A DNA stretch of 64,000 nucleotides, taken from assembly GCA_007922195.1 (NCBI GenBank), contig ML682120.1, positions 338,693-402,692 of the forward strand, read 5' to 3'. The first letter of the stretch is position 1. Each line of letters opens with the position of its first letter. The notes below the pieces were generated by a model. The model did not search any database. It saw only the letters and a list, made by a program, of their open reading frames with translations, and was not told the origin of the DNA. The position numbers were made by a program, and so were the translations under genes. This document shows, piece by piece, positions 33,745-45,234 of this stretch. The DNA comes from Podocnemis expansa (Eukaryota > Chordata > Testudines > Podocnemididae).

Positions 33745-34350
33745 TGTAGAGGAATTCTCAGTAAGCAGGGAACACAAACTTAGTGAGGAGTGGAGCTTTA
33801 TACTACACAGCTGTGGGCCCAAGGGCGAGTACCCAAGAGCCCCAAGAATAGTGTACATTATCCTTATATAATAACATATTACATCATATTACAAAGCATA
33901 AACTATTGCTGTATAGCCAGTTAAGTTCTGGGTCCATCCTTTTTGCACCAAAATTCCCTCAATTACAACCCCTTCTTTTGATCCGCCTTACCCCCACATA
34001 ACCTCCAATCATAATTCATCTGGGCCACAGGTCTCTGGCCTCGCCATTGAGCTGGCCCAAACCAGTTTTCTTTTATCTGGGTAGACTGACTTTTAGAATT
34101 CTGCAGGCAAATCCAAACACCTTCTCTGTCTCCAAATTTGAGTACAGAGCTTGTCCTTGAAGCACGGACACAGACACAGCAAAGCTCTTTACAACGTACC
34201 TTATCTACTGGCCCTCTTTCAGGCGTGCTAGTGGAACAGAGAAACTGCAGCTTCTTCCCTCACCCCACCCCAAGTCTACTGAGCAATTAGTGTCTCAATA
34301 CTGTTAGGCCTCAGCACACTGATAGGCCTCAGACATGGAATTCTTCCATA
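33745..34350 (-). repeat. ERV 5' LTR
   Basis: 606 bp, same sequence as 26,099-26,686 with scattered substitutions and an extra copy of a TAGGCCTCAG word near 34,300-34,330. Its outer end reads CCATA where the 3' LTR has CCACA. Contains the U3 promoter and R; TATATAA appears near 33,865 on the plus strand (self-complementary). Confidence 0.92.
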
Positions 34351-35649
34351 GGAGCCGGTCATGGAAAGAAGCTGCCTGGAGCAGCTCCTCTTGAGGGGTC
34401 CCCAGGCATGCTGAGGAAAGAAGCTACCCAGAGTGGCTTCTTGGTGGCTGCACACCTTGGAAAGAAGCTGTTCCAGGCATCTTCTTTCCACACCATGCCT
34501 GGAACATGAGCATGGTGAGGACCCTCCATGCCCCAGCTGCCCATGAAAGAAGTTTCCAGTGGCAGGAACCTCAATTTCTCTGGTATTGCAGACAGCACTG
34601 TGGGCCACTCTGAAGGACTCTTGTGCCACTGTCGGCACACGTGCCAGGGTTTGCCTATACCTGAAATAGTACATATTGGGTATTTGGTGACTTAATACAA
34701 ATGGCTTCTGTGACTTAAAGCATCTACTTTACATATTGCATTTTACAGTACTAAAGCTGTCTTAGAAAAGATGGAAATTACAAGCCTTGTAATTCCTTTG
34801 GTGAAGTTTTAGCTTCAAGTAGACAGACAACTTACGTAAAGTTGATTACATTAACCAGCTAGTAATTTTATAGCCTTGAATTCAGTGATGCAATTTTTTT
34901 TCCCCAAGACATGTTGCCAAACTTATATCATAAAAGATAGCAACAGAATGTAACAGGGATAAACCTTGTGCTTATCCTGTAGAAAGAGATATTGAGTATA
35001 TTTCTGTATCTGGCACTGACACCATGTGATCGTCCCTGCAATGTATCTTCTTTTTTCCTATATAACAATGATAGTAAGGATGCTATGTCAGGAGGCAATT
35101 CAGAGATCTCAGAAGTCAAGATTTCGAAGGACCTTAAAAACATTCATTGATGTCTTGTAATTGAAATGTACTTTATTCTCAGAATACAAATCAATTATTC
35201 CTGGGATTAGATATTTCTGCACTGAGAAATAAAGTCCTTTTACCTAAAAGGAAGCCATGGTCTCTCATGTTATTTCTTTAATCGGGTCATGAGTCAAAGC
35301 CAAAGAATTTTGAGTTATTTTATTTTAATTTAAAGGTAGCTTTGTATTTGGTATTTTTAAAACTATAATTATTGGAAAACATAATTGCTCTCCTGGCACA
35401 AATCAGCAAAGCTAATTCAACTTCAAAGAAGATTAGAGACTTCTGCCAAATCTCAGGTGATGAAAAATGGCTTCCTTCCTCCTACCAGGTACAGAATGTA
35501 TGAGGCAGTGCCCTTAACAATGATCAGCCTGAACTGAAAGAACCAAATGGGACTCCTCTTCCTGACACCCAGTTGTGCGACTAATGCAACCAACCTGACA
35601 TTTGTTATCATTGCGGCACTGAAAAAAGCTAGTAAAAAAACATGAATTA
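34351..35649. other. Unit B flank between ERV and promoter
   Basis: 34,351-34,660 holds four loose copies of a GAAAGAAGCT word and is not found elsewhere here; from 34,690 it matches unit C 41,760-42,350 and unit D 52,190-53,680 (TGACTTAAAGC, AATAAAGTC). A 132-codon minus-strand ORF at 34,276 crosses the LTR edge and is not a gene. Confidence 0.5.
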
Positions 35650-35889
35650 TGCAGTTGGCCCATAAAATGAAAGAAAGCAGAAGAGTGTAACAGGAATGTC
35701 ACACCCTTTGAGGCTGAGACTAGGACAGTAATCACACAGGCAGATGAAAATATGCTTCGTAAAATGAAGATTTACCAAGGTGATCACCTTTGTTTGGTAA
35801 CTAATTAGGACCTCCCTAACAAAAAGTATATCAGATCCTCCAGGCAATCCTTGAAACTGTATAAATACCTCATTACCCAGGGATCCTCT
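35650..35889 (+). promoter_or_regulatory. CBP unit B promoter
   Basis: TATAAATA at 35,860-35,867 in the context GAAACTGTATAAATAC. Upstream AATTAGGACCTCC, CAGATCCTCCAGGCAATCC and TTTACCAAGG are shared with units A, C and D. Transcription should start near 35,890. Confidence 0.75.
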
Positions 35890-35926
35890 GAACATTTCTG
35901 CAGAAATTCTCTCCTCATTGAACTTG
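35890..35926 (+). other. Predicted non-coding exon 1 of CBP unit B
   Basis: From about 30 nt past the TATA box to the donor TTG/GTAAGT (GT at 35,927-35,928). The 5' end is inferred. Confidence 0.65.
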
Positions 35927-36635
35927 GTAAGTCCAATTCAATTCTATCATTTTCTGTCCATAGAGATGACACGGAATGCTCCATTGTCACTTAAGAAGGA
36001 ATCTTGTGATAACTCTCTGTGATTTTTATCAGGGATGAGGAGGTTATGTTCTGTAGATACTGAGTTGATCAGACATTGGTGGATTCATGATATGAAGGGG
36101 AGATCTTAGTAGCAACAGATAGAATTGAGAAATATATTTTCTATTAACTGGATATAGAACAGGGCATTTACCCGAGCTGAGGATCTCGTCCATAGTGATT
36201 TATTTGCAGAAAAGAAAAGTTTCTGTTCTGGCATGGCCAAGTATTTGTGACTCACATGGTTTGGAAAACCAAAGAGTCACACTTCCATAACAGACTCATT
36301 TGGTTCTCATATAGAAGTGAAATCCACAAATTGAAGAATATGATTATCATTATCCCAATAATGGGATCTTTCAAACAGATCTTAAATAAAGACATAATTC
36401 CAGGTACATCACAGAAATAGCTACACTTGATCCAGTCAGTGTTTTTCAAACAAAGTCACTGAGCAGTGAAGAGCCACTTGACACAAAAATTTAGGCAGGA
36501 ACATAGGGAATAAGTAAACCCCCAGTCTCTCTGTCAGGCATCATGTTGACCTCACTCCAATAATAGAGCTTTGAAGCCTTTTTTCTGCTGGCACTTGACC
36601 CTTCCATTTATTCTGCTACTTCTTGTATGTTTCAG
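35927..36635 (+). other. 5'UTR intron of CBP unit B
   Basis: GTAAGTCC to TGTTTCAG; 709 nt, the shortest of the set and free of recognisable transposons. Confidence 0.7.
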
Positions 36636-36656
36636 GTCTACATCCGTTACAGAAAG

Positions 36657-37132
36657 ATGGCCTGCTGTAGCTTGGCATATCCAGAATGTGAGGTAGCTCT
36701 GCCAACTCCAGTTAATAGAACTTCCAATGAGCCATGTGTTAGGCAGTGCCCTGAAGCGGTGATCACACCCTCTCCAGTTGTTGTGACCATCCCAGCACCA
36801 ATTCTCAGCAGTTTCCCTCAGCACAGTGAAGTGGGAGCATGGGAGCACCTGTAGTTGGAGCTATCTACAGGGGCTCATTTGGTCTGGGTAGCTGGTATGG
36901 TTATGGAAACTTTAACGAAGGATTGTATGGTTTAGGAGGATATGGTGGTTATGCAGGTCATAATGGTTATCAGGGATTGTGTGGTTATGCTGGAGGCTAT
37001 GGGGGAGTGTGGAGTTACAGGGGAGGTTATGGGGGATTGTGTGGTTATCCAGGCCACTCTGGTTATGGGGGAATATGCGGCTCCAGGGTATCCTGCCATA
37101 GGTACCTGAGTGGAAGTTGTGGTCCATGTTAA
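36657..37132 (+). pseudogene. Corneous beta-protein, one-base frameshift
   Basis: Epidermal filament protein. Coding exon follows acceptor AG at 36,634-36,635. The N-terminus M-A-C-C-S-L-A-Y-P-E-C is followed by P-C-V-R-Q-C-P-E, the core V-I-T-P-S-P-V-V-V-T-I-P-A-P-I-L-S-S-F-P-Q and H-S-E-V-G-A. After 36,838 the reading must move to the frame starting at 36,839 (M-G-A-P-V-V-G-A), consistent with loss of one base in GTGGGAGC/ATGGGA. That frame gives a Gly-Tyr tail with G-G-Y-G-G-Y and G-L-C-G-Y and a full C-terminus S-G-S-C-G-P-C, stop at 37,130-37,132. An in-frame loss of two codons is seen before V-I-T-P. Total near 158 residues, normal for the family. With promoter, splice sites and both ends intact, this is the least damaged copy; it may be a functional allele with an assembly error. 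Confidence 0.9.
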
Positions 37133-38899
37133 ACATAGAATGAATATCTATAGAAACAGAAGAGACCAAGATGTGAACAGCTAGCTACAGATTCACATGT
37201 GACCTTTTGGACATGACTTTCCAAGGTACTCTGCAGGTCTGGCCCCAGTCAAACTCAATGTGAACTGTGAGTAGATTCTATGCATATTTTATGCCACACT
37301 CTATGACGCTTTCTGCTAGTGCTTTCCCAACTATGTTCTGATTCTCTTATTCTCTTGTCACCTCATCCTGAATTACTCTCAGGCTCCTGACACAGTGTGA
37401 AGGAAATAGGCCTTAAGATAGATGTTAGTTATTTATTATGGCTTTTATTGAGTTTACAGGCAAGACACTGATCTAGCATTAAAGAATTAATCCCAGAATA
37501 TTCTATCCTTTCCTTCCAAAAGTCTCTTCATCGCACACTGAACTTTGCTCTGGCAATGGAGAAAGCTGCTCAGCCCTCTGCTTCTAGCTTATTTTGTCTC
37601 CTTTCCCACCAACTGGTGTTAAACAGGTCATTTGAAAGGTGTGAAAGGTGTTGAAACTTCAACAAAGAAAAGAAAATTTCCTGTAGGAAATGAAGCCCAA
37701 TAAAGCAGGTGATCAGCTGAGCCCTTCTTAAAACACTAGAAATACATTCTTTCTCCTCTGCATTATTTATCTCTATAACGGTGTATTTGCCAATTTCATT
37801 CACATTAAAAACTATGCAGCATCATAATATGGGTCTTCTGTATCTCCTTTTTCCTTCCTCCTTGTTTCAAAATCATGCTGGATTAAATCCCTTCCTGTGG
37901 AGCAGGCAGTCTAGCCCTTCTCAGACTACAACTTTCAGAATCATGGAATGATTTGAGAATAAAGTCCTTTAAAAAGGTTCATACCAATATACAGGATGTC
38001 TACACAGTGTGAATTCATCCTTGTGTTACTAGTTTTAGTAAAGAGTCTTTTCCTGGAAATTTTTACACCGCTTTTCACCGTAATAATGATGCAAGTTTTG
38101 CCTGTGCTTTCAAGAAGACCAGTCATATGATTCAAAGTAATCATCTGTGTGTCTTTGCAGGATAGCAAGCCAGGTTTTCAGAAGGGAAAAGAAATTGGCC
38201 AGCTAATTGCATGGATAATGCATATTTAACACAAGCCTTAGACCATTCAGTGTCAGAGCAGTTGGCAAGACTGGATGCCTGCACTTCTAGAGCCCTTTAA
38301 AAGATTGCCTCTTCACAAGAAAACACTTCCCAACCCAAACTCCACAGGTCACCATCACTATATAATGGAGCTTGCTGTTCAGTCCCAAGATCATTCATAC
38401 ACATAAATGGTGGAAAATGTTTACTAACCTGTCCATTATGTTCAGGTAGTTTATCTAGAACATCAGATCAAACAAATCAACATTTCTATTGAAATCACTA
38501 CTCTGGGTGTTAAGAATTAATGTTCAAACCAAAGTTGTTTATCTCTGACTTGATATTTTCTGAGCATTTTGAATAATAAACCCTAAAACAGAAACTCTGT
38601 TTAAACTTAATAATGGCATCAGCAGCTCTCCTTTAATTCTCCTTTTTCTAGGGCAATTTTCTCTTCTCCTCTTCAGGGACCTCCAATGCTATATAGCACT
38701 TAGTATCCATATACAAAGCAATCTTTCATAACAGACTATTTGGGGAATGTATTTTCAATCAGATCTGCAGTGTGTACCTTTATGGCATTAATGCACTGTC
38801 TTAACAATGCAAGAAATGAACTAACAAGATTCGGGACAGAAAGGCAGGAGTAGCTGAATTTTGATATCTTGGATTTAATTTCTTGATTAAAACTTGATT
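37133..38899 (+). other. Unit B 3'UTR and flank
   Basis: ATTAAA at 37,804-37,809 is the likely polyadenylation signal. Matches 12,372-14,600 without its hAT element. A (TTG)n run lies at about 38,898-38,930. No gene. Confidence 0.6.
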
Positions 38900-39149
38900 T
38901 TGTTGTTGTTGTTGTTGTTTGTTGTTGGCCTTGATGTGATCATCAACTGGTCAGAAGCAACCACCACTCCTTGGTCAAATGGCATGCACAAAAGCTGATT
39001 TCACAATAATGTTGCAAATCCATTTGAAAGTCCTTCCTGCTCATATATTTGAAAAAAAAAAAAAAATACTGTACTCCAAAGTAATTAGCAGCAGTCAAAG
39101 ATTTCATGTGTTGTATAAAGATTTTAATTCCATACCCATTACTTCAGTA

Positions 39150-40028
39150 GGGCTGTGTTCAGATGACAGTTTTATTTTGAAACAACAGCCGTTGTTTCAA
39201 AATAAAAATTCTTATGTCCACACAACGTACTGTTATTCTGAAACAACGGGTTCTGTTGTTTCAAAATAACGGCCATTATTCTGAAACAGTAAAACCTAGC
39301 GGCTATGTCTACACACACATCGTTATTTCTAGATAAGGATTTCAAAATGAGTTACTTCGAAATAAAGTCTTTATTTCGAAATAATATGAATTAACAAAAA
39401 TGTTAATTCGAATTAAGGGAAAACCTGCTATTGAAACGGCTGTTATTTCGAAATGGTTATTTCAAAATAAAACTATTTGGACATGTTGTTTCAAAACAGT
39501 TGGTTCAAAACAATGGTGTTGTTTCGAAACAACATGTCCAAACGGCCTTATTTCGAAATAACCATTTTGAAATAACAGCCGTTTTGAAACAATCGGGGTT
39601 TAACCTGTTTTGAAACAGCAGTTCTTATTTCAAAAGGATGGGATCTGTCCTTTTGAAATAAGAAAACATCATGTGGACCAAATATCTTTTATTTTGAAAT
39701 AACCAGTGTTATTTCGAAATAAAAGTGCCGTGTAGACATACCCAGCAGGAAATCAAAATAGCCATTGTTTCAAAATGGTTGTTTCGAAACAACAGTGGTC
39801 GGACACGTTGTTTTGAAACAACAGCATTGTTTCGAAACAACTATTTTGAAACAACATGTCTGAATGGCCTTATTTCAAAATAAACATTTCAAAATAACAG
39901 CTGTTTTGATAGCAGGTTTTTCCTTAATTTGAATTAACATTTTCTTAATTCGAATTAACTTATTTCAAAAGAAGGACTTTATTTCGAAATAACTTATTTC
40001 GAAATAGTAGTTTATGTGTGAACATGGG
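39150..40028. mobile_element. Harbinger-type element (outer), with a nested copy
   Basis: GGGCTGTGTTCAGATGAC to TATGTGTGAACATGGG. The same unit position at 107-125 and 14,805-14,830 is uninterrupted (ATTCATTAGAAGAAT), so the element came in after the units were duplicated. Confidence 0.85.
39301..39743. mobile_element. Harbinger-type element (inner)
   Basis: GGCTATGTCTACACACAC to GTGTAGACATACCC, flanked by AGC (39,298-39,300; 39,744-39,746), a 3-bp duplication. Body of ATTTCGAAATAA palindromic words. Confidence 0.85.
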
Positions 40029-42329
40029 AAGAATATTATGGTTTTTGTGGTAGCTATGGCTCACTATATATATATATTTCAATTCTTCTACCAAATCCCC
40101 TAGATATAACATGGCTTGACCCTTCAGGAACTGCAATAGCAAGAGAACGTTTTCAACCACCTTGTTCTTCTACCTTTAGCAACTCTCACTAGGACCACTA
40201 ACACACTATCTGAATGCCTACAGAGAGTCAATAGGACTTCTCTAGTTCACACAGGAGAATAAGTGAAATTGATTGGAGAGCCCTGAGTTACAAGCATTTC
40301 TTCAGTTTTATTGGACCACCAGGAGGACTCGAGAGGCCCTTTCCCCTATAAGGCCCAATTGACTACATACAAAAATTGCTTAACTACTTCAAATCATGTA
40401 AGTCCTTCCTCCATGTTTTTGACAGGTACTTTGTTCCTAACACTAAATGATATGACATGAAAATTACACCCTGAGTCTCTCTTTCATCTGTAAAGTTTAT
40501 TTGCCAGTCACATTCCTGTATTCTATTGACATAATTGATGCAGCACTGGGATGTTCTCAGGGCTGGTATGGTAAGTATGTTTTGTAGCTGATGAGTAATT
40601 GTAAGCAAATGACCTGAGTAATCACTATAACTGGGTTTTGTTTCTGGATCAGCCGCTTTGGTTTCTGTGTAACCTTCACCTCAGTGTGCTTCTTGACATA
40701 TACGTAAATCATATCTAGTGATAATATATTCTTGATGATCATTGACTGCCTCATGTCAAAGGTCATCAAGGTACTTCACAATCATTAAAGCTCCATGTGC
40801 CCACAATTTCATATGGATTTAAGAGTATTTTTTTCCTGGAAATAGATGCCCCAAAGAATGGAGTAAATCAAATTTTAAAATACATATTTAATGTTCCTGC
40901 TGTCGTTCAGACACATACCTCATTGTTCCTAGACTCTAAAGATGGGACTCTTTGATTTTTGTGTTATAAGGGGAGGGGGACTTTGTATATCCTGCCAGAA
41001 ACAAATACTCTTTTGTAAAGCTTGAGGGGCAGATGCAGAGCAAAAGTAAGTCAGTAATAGTCCATAAACTTAAATGGCATACTATTCCTTTAAATTGCCA
41101 CTCACATTAGAAAAAATTGTATTAAGGGTATATTCTACAATTTAAAGCTTATTCTAATTATGGGCTAAATCCTTCTGTAGGAGTAGATTCTTGCAAAATG
41201 CTCTTCGTGGGTCAAAGTTGGAATTAATCCCACAGTAATCTGACCATACAAAAAGCACTTCTAAAGTTATCCACTGTGTGATTCTTCCTTCCATTTCTGT
41301 GTTGAATAATAGCACCTAGTTATTTTCACTGCAACTGGATAACGATGAAATAGTTGACGTTTTCTATTGATTTCACTGTATGCTGATTCTGAGTTGTTGT
41401 GGATGGGGGTGCACATTACGCATAGAAAGTCTCACTCGAGATAAGGATTTCCTAGTGTAGTCTGGGTAAACTGCTTTGCTTCAATTTCAAGATGATAAAG
41501 TTGGGCTGGTTTACAATGACTCAGCATCTACCCTTATATTTTAAAATAGACATAAAAGGGAATTGCAAAAGGAAATTGAACAAAAATAAAAGAGCCCCAA
41601 TATTGGAGGCTGAGAATCACAAACTTAGTACCAGAAAGGAAGAGACACCCTAACCAATACCTCATTACATAAACCCCCCCAAAAAATGCATTACCCTTGG
41701 ATTAGTACAGCCCATTAGAGATTTGTGTTTTCAGTGAAAGAAGAAGTAGCACACACAATGCACTTGGTGACTTCATCCCAGTGGGGGCTATGACTTAAAG
41801 CAGGTTTTTTGTTGGTTGAATTATATACTGAAATTTACAATGCTACCGCACTCATCAGAAAGAGAGAAATTGATTTATTTATCATTCCTTTGTAGGAGCA
41901 TGTTCTTCACATATATATAAAAAAAGATACAGTTGAATTGGAGTGAAACATTAGTCAGTTGTGGTGGGTTTTTTGGTTTTGGTGTTGATGCTAAAATCCA
42001 TGGATCTATACATTTAAAACAAGATCTGTTAATAAACTTGTCTTGTAACAAACTATAAGAAGGCATTCACCTTATGCTTAGCCTGTGACAGAAAAAGTCA
42101 GGCATACTGGTTGTATATTTGTTTCTGCCACTGTGTCCCAAGTGACTTTCACCTCAGGGTGCCTCTTTTTTTCTATGTCTAGACAACACAGATGACAGAG
42201 ATATTAAGGCTGAACATTCTTCAGTATTCTCAGAACTCACATTTCAAAGCACTATTTCAAAGGATTAACTGAGGTTTCATATACACAAAGGAATGCATTG
42301 TTCAAATAATAAATGTTTAATGGGATTTG
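40029..42329. other. Unit C 5' flank, non-coding
   Basis: Insertion-poor version of the flank, useful as an empty-site reference: it lacks the hAT elements of unit A (sites near 40,262 and 41,235) and the Harbinger-type element of unit D (near 40,740). A short (TA)n run is at 40,066. No gene. Confidence 0.6.
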
Positions 42330-42392
42330 ATAATTATTATAATAACCAGTTTTTACTGGGATTAGTTGCTTCTGAACTGAGTAATACAGTCA

Positions 42393-42417
42393 GTTTAAAA
42401 AAAAAAAAAAAAAAAAA
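42393..42417 (+). repeat. Poly-A tract
   Basis: About 24 consecutive A; no element end could be tied to it. Confidence 0.85.
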
Positions 42418-43086
42418 GGAAGCCAAGGTCTATTTGGTCATTCCCTTAATGAGACCATGATTTAAAGCCACAGAATTTGCATCCATTTATTTTTATTCCA
42501 ATTTAGTTTTTCACTTGATATTTTTAATTCTATTTTATTGGATAATAAAGATGATCCTCTGCAGTGAAGGAGCACACTTTCTTAATCTTCAAAGAGGTTC
42601 AAGGCCTGAAATTAAAGGAAGAAACTCCTGCCCTCATCCCTGGATATGGAACACAATATTCAGGATATATTTTATATTGCAGAAAATACTCCTGTAAAAA
42701 GCAGCATTGTCTTAAACATCTTATATTCAGTTCAGACTTTAGGTCAGATATCACCCCATAGTCATCTCCTCCATCACCAAGATTTCCATATCAGCCTGGC
42801 TTCTCCCTGTGCTCAGTCAGATGCCTTGATTTTCAAGAGTTAAGATTCTTGGCTGCTAGGAGATAGTTTCTGACACATCCCAGCTTTCATAACTTAACTC
42901 AGAACATTAGCATGAAGGAGCTGAACTTTCTGCCCCTACCCACCAACACTCTCCTTGACCCAGCAAGAAATATGCTCTTGGCAGTTTTTGACACAACACT
43001 GGTGACACAAACCAGGAACCAATGTTAAGTAAAAATTTAATCACTTTGGAATAAACTTCAGCCCTGGGAAGATGTCCATCATAAAG

Positions 43087-43102
43087 ACCAGCGACGCCTC
43101 TG
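43087..43102. mobile_element. Orphan hAT end at duplication junction
   Basis: ACCAGCGACGCCTCTG equals the right terminus of the GC-rich hAT element at 1,658-1,673. The rest of the element is absent. It lies exactly between the two copies of the local duplication. Confidence 0.65.
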
Positions 43103-43870
43103 ATGATTATTATAAAAGGTTTTTACTGAATTAGAGGCTTATGCAGTGAGTAACAAGAGACAATTTTAAAAAATAGGGTCCAATACCTGGTTGGTTATCC
43201 CTTTAATCAGGACATGATTTAAAACCACAAAAAATGCATCTATTTCATTCTTATAAAAATTTAAATTTACTTTTGATATTTTTTTAAATTATTTTTATTG
43301 GATAATGATTATCTCTTGCTCTGAAGTACCACAGTTGCTTGAACTTCAAAGAGGTTCAGGGCCTGAAATTCAAGGAAGACTTTTATGCTTCCTTCCCTAG
43401 ATATGGAACACAGTCATCAAGACATATCGTACATTTTAAGAAAATGCTGTTTCTTGCAGGAATGTTTTCTGTAACATGTCCTATGGCTGGTCAGACTTCA
43501 GGTCAAATATCACCCAACACCCATCTGCTCCTCCACCAAGATTTCTATATTTCCTGGACTTTTTCCTGTGTTCAGTCAGTTCCCTTGATTTTCAAGACTT
43601 CAGATTCTCAGCTGCTAAAGGATGGTAGAGTTAGTTTCTGAAAGACCCCCAGCTTCCATGATGAAACTTAAAACCTTTCTATAAAAGAGGTGTGCTTCCT
43701 GTCCCTACCCACCGAGCATGCCCTTCAAAGAAATCTGCTCTTGGTAGCCTTTCGGACAACACTGGTGACACAAGTGATGAACCAATGTTAAGTCAGGTTT
43801 CAAATACCATGGAGTAAACTTAAGCCCAAGGAACAGAGTCATCACAAAGGCTCATTCCCTCTTAAAACCT

Positions 43871-44129
43871 AGCTGGAAAACTTGAAGTAGCATCTCAATT
43901 TTGTGGATGGAAGTAGTGTGAATAATGGCTCTCTCCTTCCTAGCAGGTTTAGAATGAACTGTCCAATGCCCATAACTGTGACCAGCATCAACTGAAGGGA
44001 CCATACTGGATTCTTTTTTACAGTGTTCAGTTGTGCTATTGATCTTGCTCTTGTCTAGTTCCAAATGGGCACCCATGTTAGTCTAATTCAGCAAAAAATG
44101 CAAGAAGTCCTGTGGCACTTAAAGACTAA
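43871..44129. other. Unit C flank with repeat fragment
   Basis: Unit sequence like 9,440-9,640, then 44,073-44,129, a fragment of the interspersed repeat seen at 6,458 (GTCCTGTGGCACTTAAAGAC). Harbinger 2 is inserted in its TAA. Confidence 0.55.
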
Positions 44130-44600
44130 GGATATGTCCACACATCTCTTTTATTTCAAAATAACACTGGTTATTTAAAAAAAAAAAAAAAAAAAAAAAG
44201 CAATTTGGTCCACATGACATTCTTATTTCGAAATGACAGGCTCCATCATTTTGAAATAAGAGCAGTCATTTCAAAATAGCTTAAACCTGCTTTAAATCAA
44301 AACGGCTGTTATTTTGAAATAGTTATTTTGAAATAACGCTGTTTGGACTTGTTATTTTGAAATAACCATTATTTTGAAACAACACTTTTGCCCTTCTCCT
44401 TCCCAAGGTGCCTTCCTTTTAGCCTATATTGGGTGGGGGCATGGCCCAGGGAGGGGGCTATGTCGCCACATCTCCCACAGTGCCCCTCTCCTAAAGCGAA
44501 ATAGCAAGCCCTGTGTTTGGACATGCTATTTCACTTTGAGCTTTTCCCTTAATTCAAACTAACTTAATTCACTATGCCTATAAAGGTGGGGGGCAATAAG

Positions 44601-45094
44601 TGTGCACTTGCTCTGCTCTACTAGCAGGCCTGGAAAAGGGCCAGTAGCAGCCTCTAACCAATAAGGTATGCTAGAGGAGCCTTGTTGTGCTCGTATCCAT
44701 GCTTCAAGGACAGGCTATGTATTGGAATTTGGAGACAGAAGTGTTTGGATTTTACTTGCAGAATTCTAAGGTCAGTCTACCCGGATAAAGGGAAAGCTGT
44801 TTGGGCCAGTCCGACTAGGCCAAAGGCCCATGGCACGGATGATTAAAAGCGAGGCAGGTCAAAGGAAGGGGCTGTAATTGGGGGACTTTTAGTGCAAAGA
44901 GATCAGGCCTAGAACTTAATTCCCTATACAGCAAGAGCTTATGCATTGTAATATGATGTACATATGTCACTACACAAATATTGTACACTGTCCTTGGGGC
45001 TCTTGGGGACTTGCCCTTGGGCCCACAGCTGTGTAGATATAAAGCACCATGCCTCACTAAGTTGTGGCCCCCACTTCCTGAGAATCCCTCCACA
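44601..45094 (+). mobile_element. Solo LTR of the window's own ERV family
   Basis: In plus orientation it matches the minus strand of the LTRs at 26,099 and 33,745: GCTTCAAGGACA, TTTGGAGACAGA, GCAGAATTCTAA, TCAGTCTACCC, then GGGGCTCTTGGGGAC and AGAATCCCTCCACA at the end. The beginning is shortened and diverged. Marks a second integration of this family, reduced by LTR-LTR recombination. Confidence 0.85.
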
Positions 45095-45234
45095 GCACCA
45101 ATAGCTCCTTGTTCCCCTTCTGTGCCAAAGCCCATCTGGGCAACAGCACAGACTAGTGGGAATGGGTTGTCCAGTGAACCTGGAGCAACAAGCCTGGAGG
45201 AGGAACCTCAGGTTAGCAGGGAGACCATCACCCC

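Larger units (their letters stand above)
26099..34350 (-). mobile_element. Full-length gammaretrovirus-like ERV, defective
   Basis: Two LTRs bound gag-pro-pol-env on the minus strand. Flanking GGAA (26,095-26,098) and GGAG (34,351-34,354) fit a 4-bp target duplication with one mismatch. The primer site matches tRNA-Leu. A gamma-type GPY integrase tail, env overlapping pol, and a C-x6-C-C in the transmembrane subunit place it with gamma-like ERVs. Every gene has stops or frameshifts, so it cannot make virus. Confidence 0.93.
42330..43870. repeat. Local direct duplication, two copies of about 0.77 kb
   Basis: 42,330-43,086 and 43,103-43,870 are diverged direct copies: TTCAAAGAGGTTCA (42,587; 43,345), GATATGGAACACA (42,643; 43,399), CACAACACTGGTGACACAA (42,991; 43,754). 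Other units have this segment once (8,985-9,440; 53,820-54,180). Confidence 0.8.

Noticed and set aside
34276..34674. 132-codon ORF beside the ERV
   Set aside because: Straddles the LTR edge, no recognisable domain, low-complexity word repeats.
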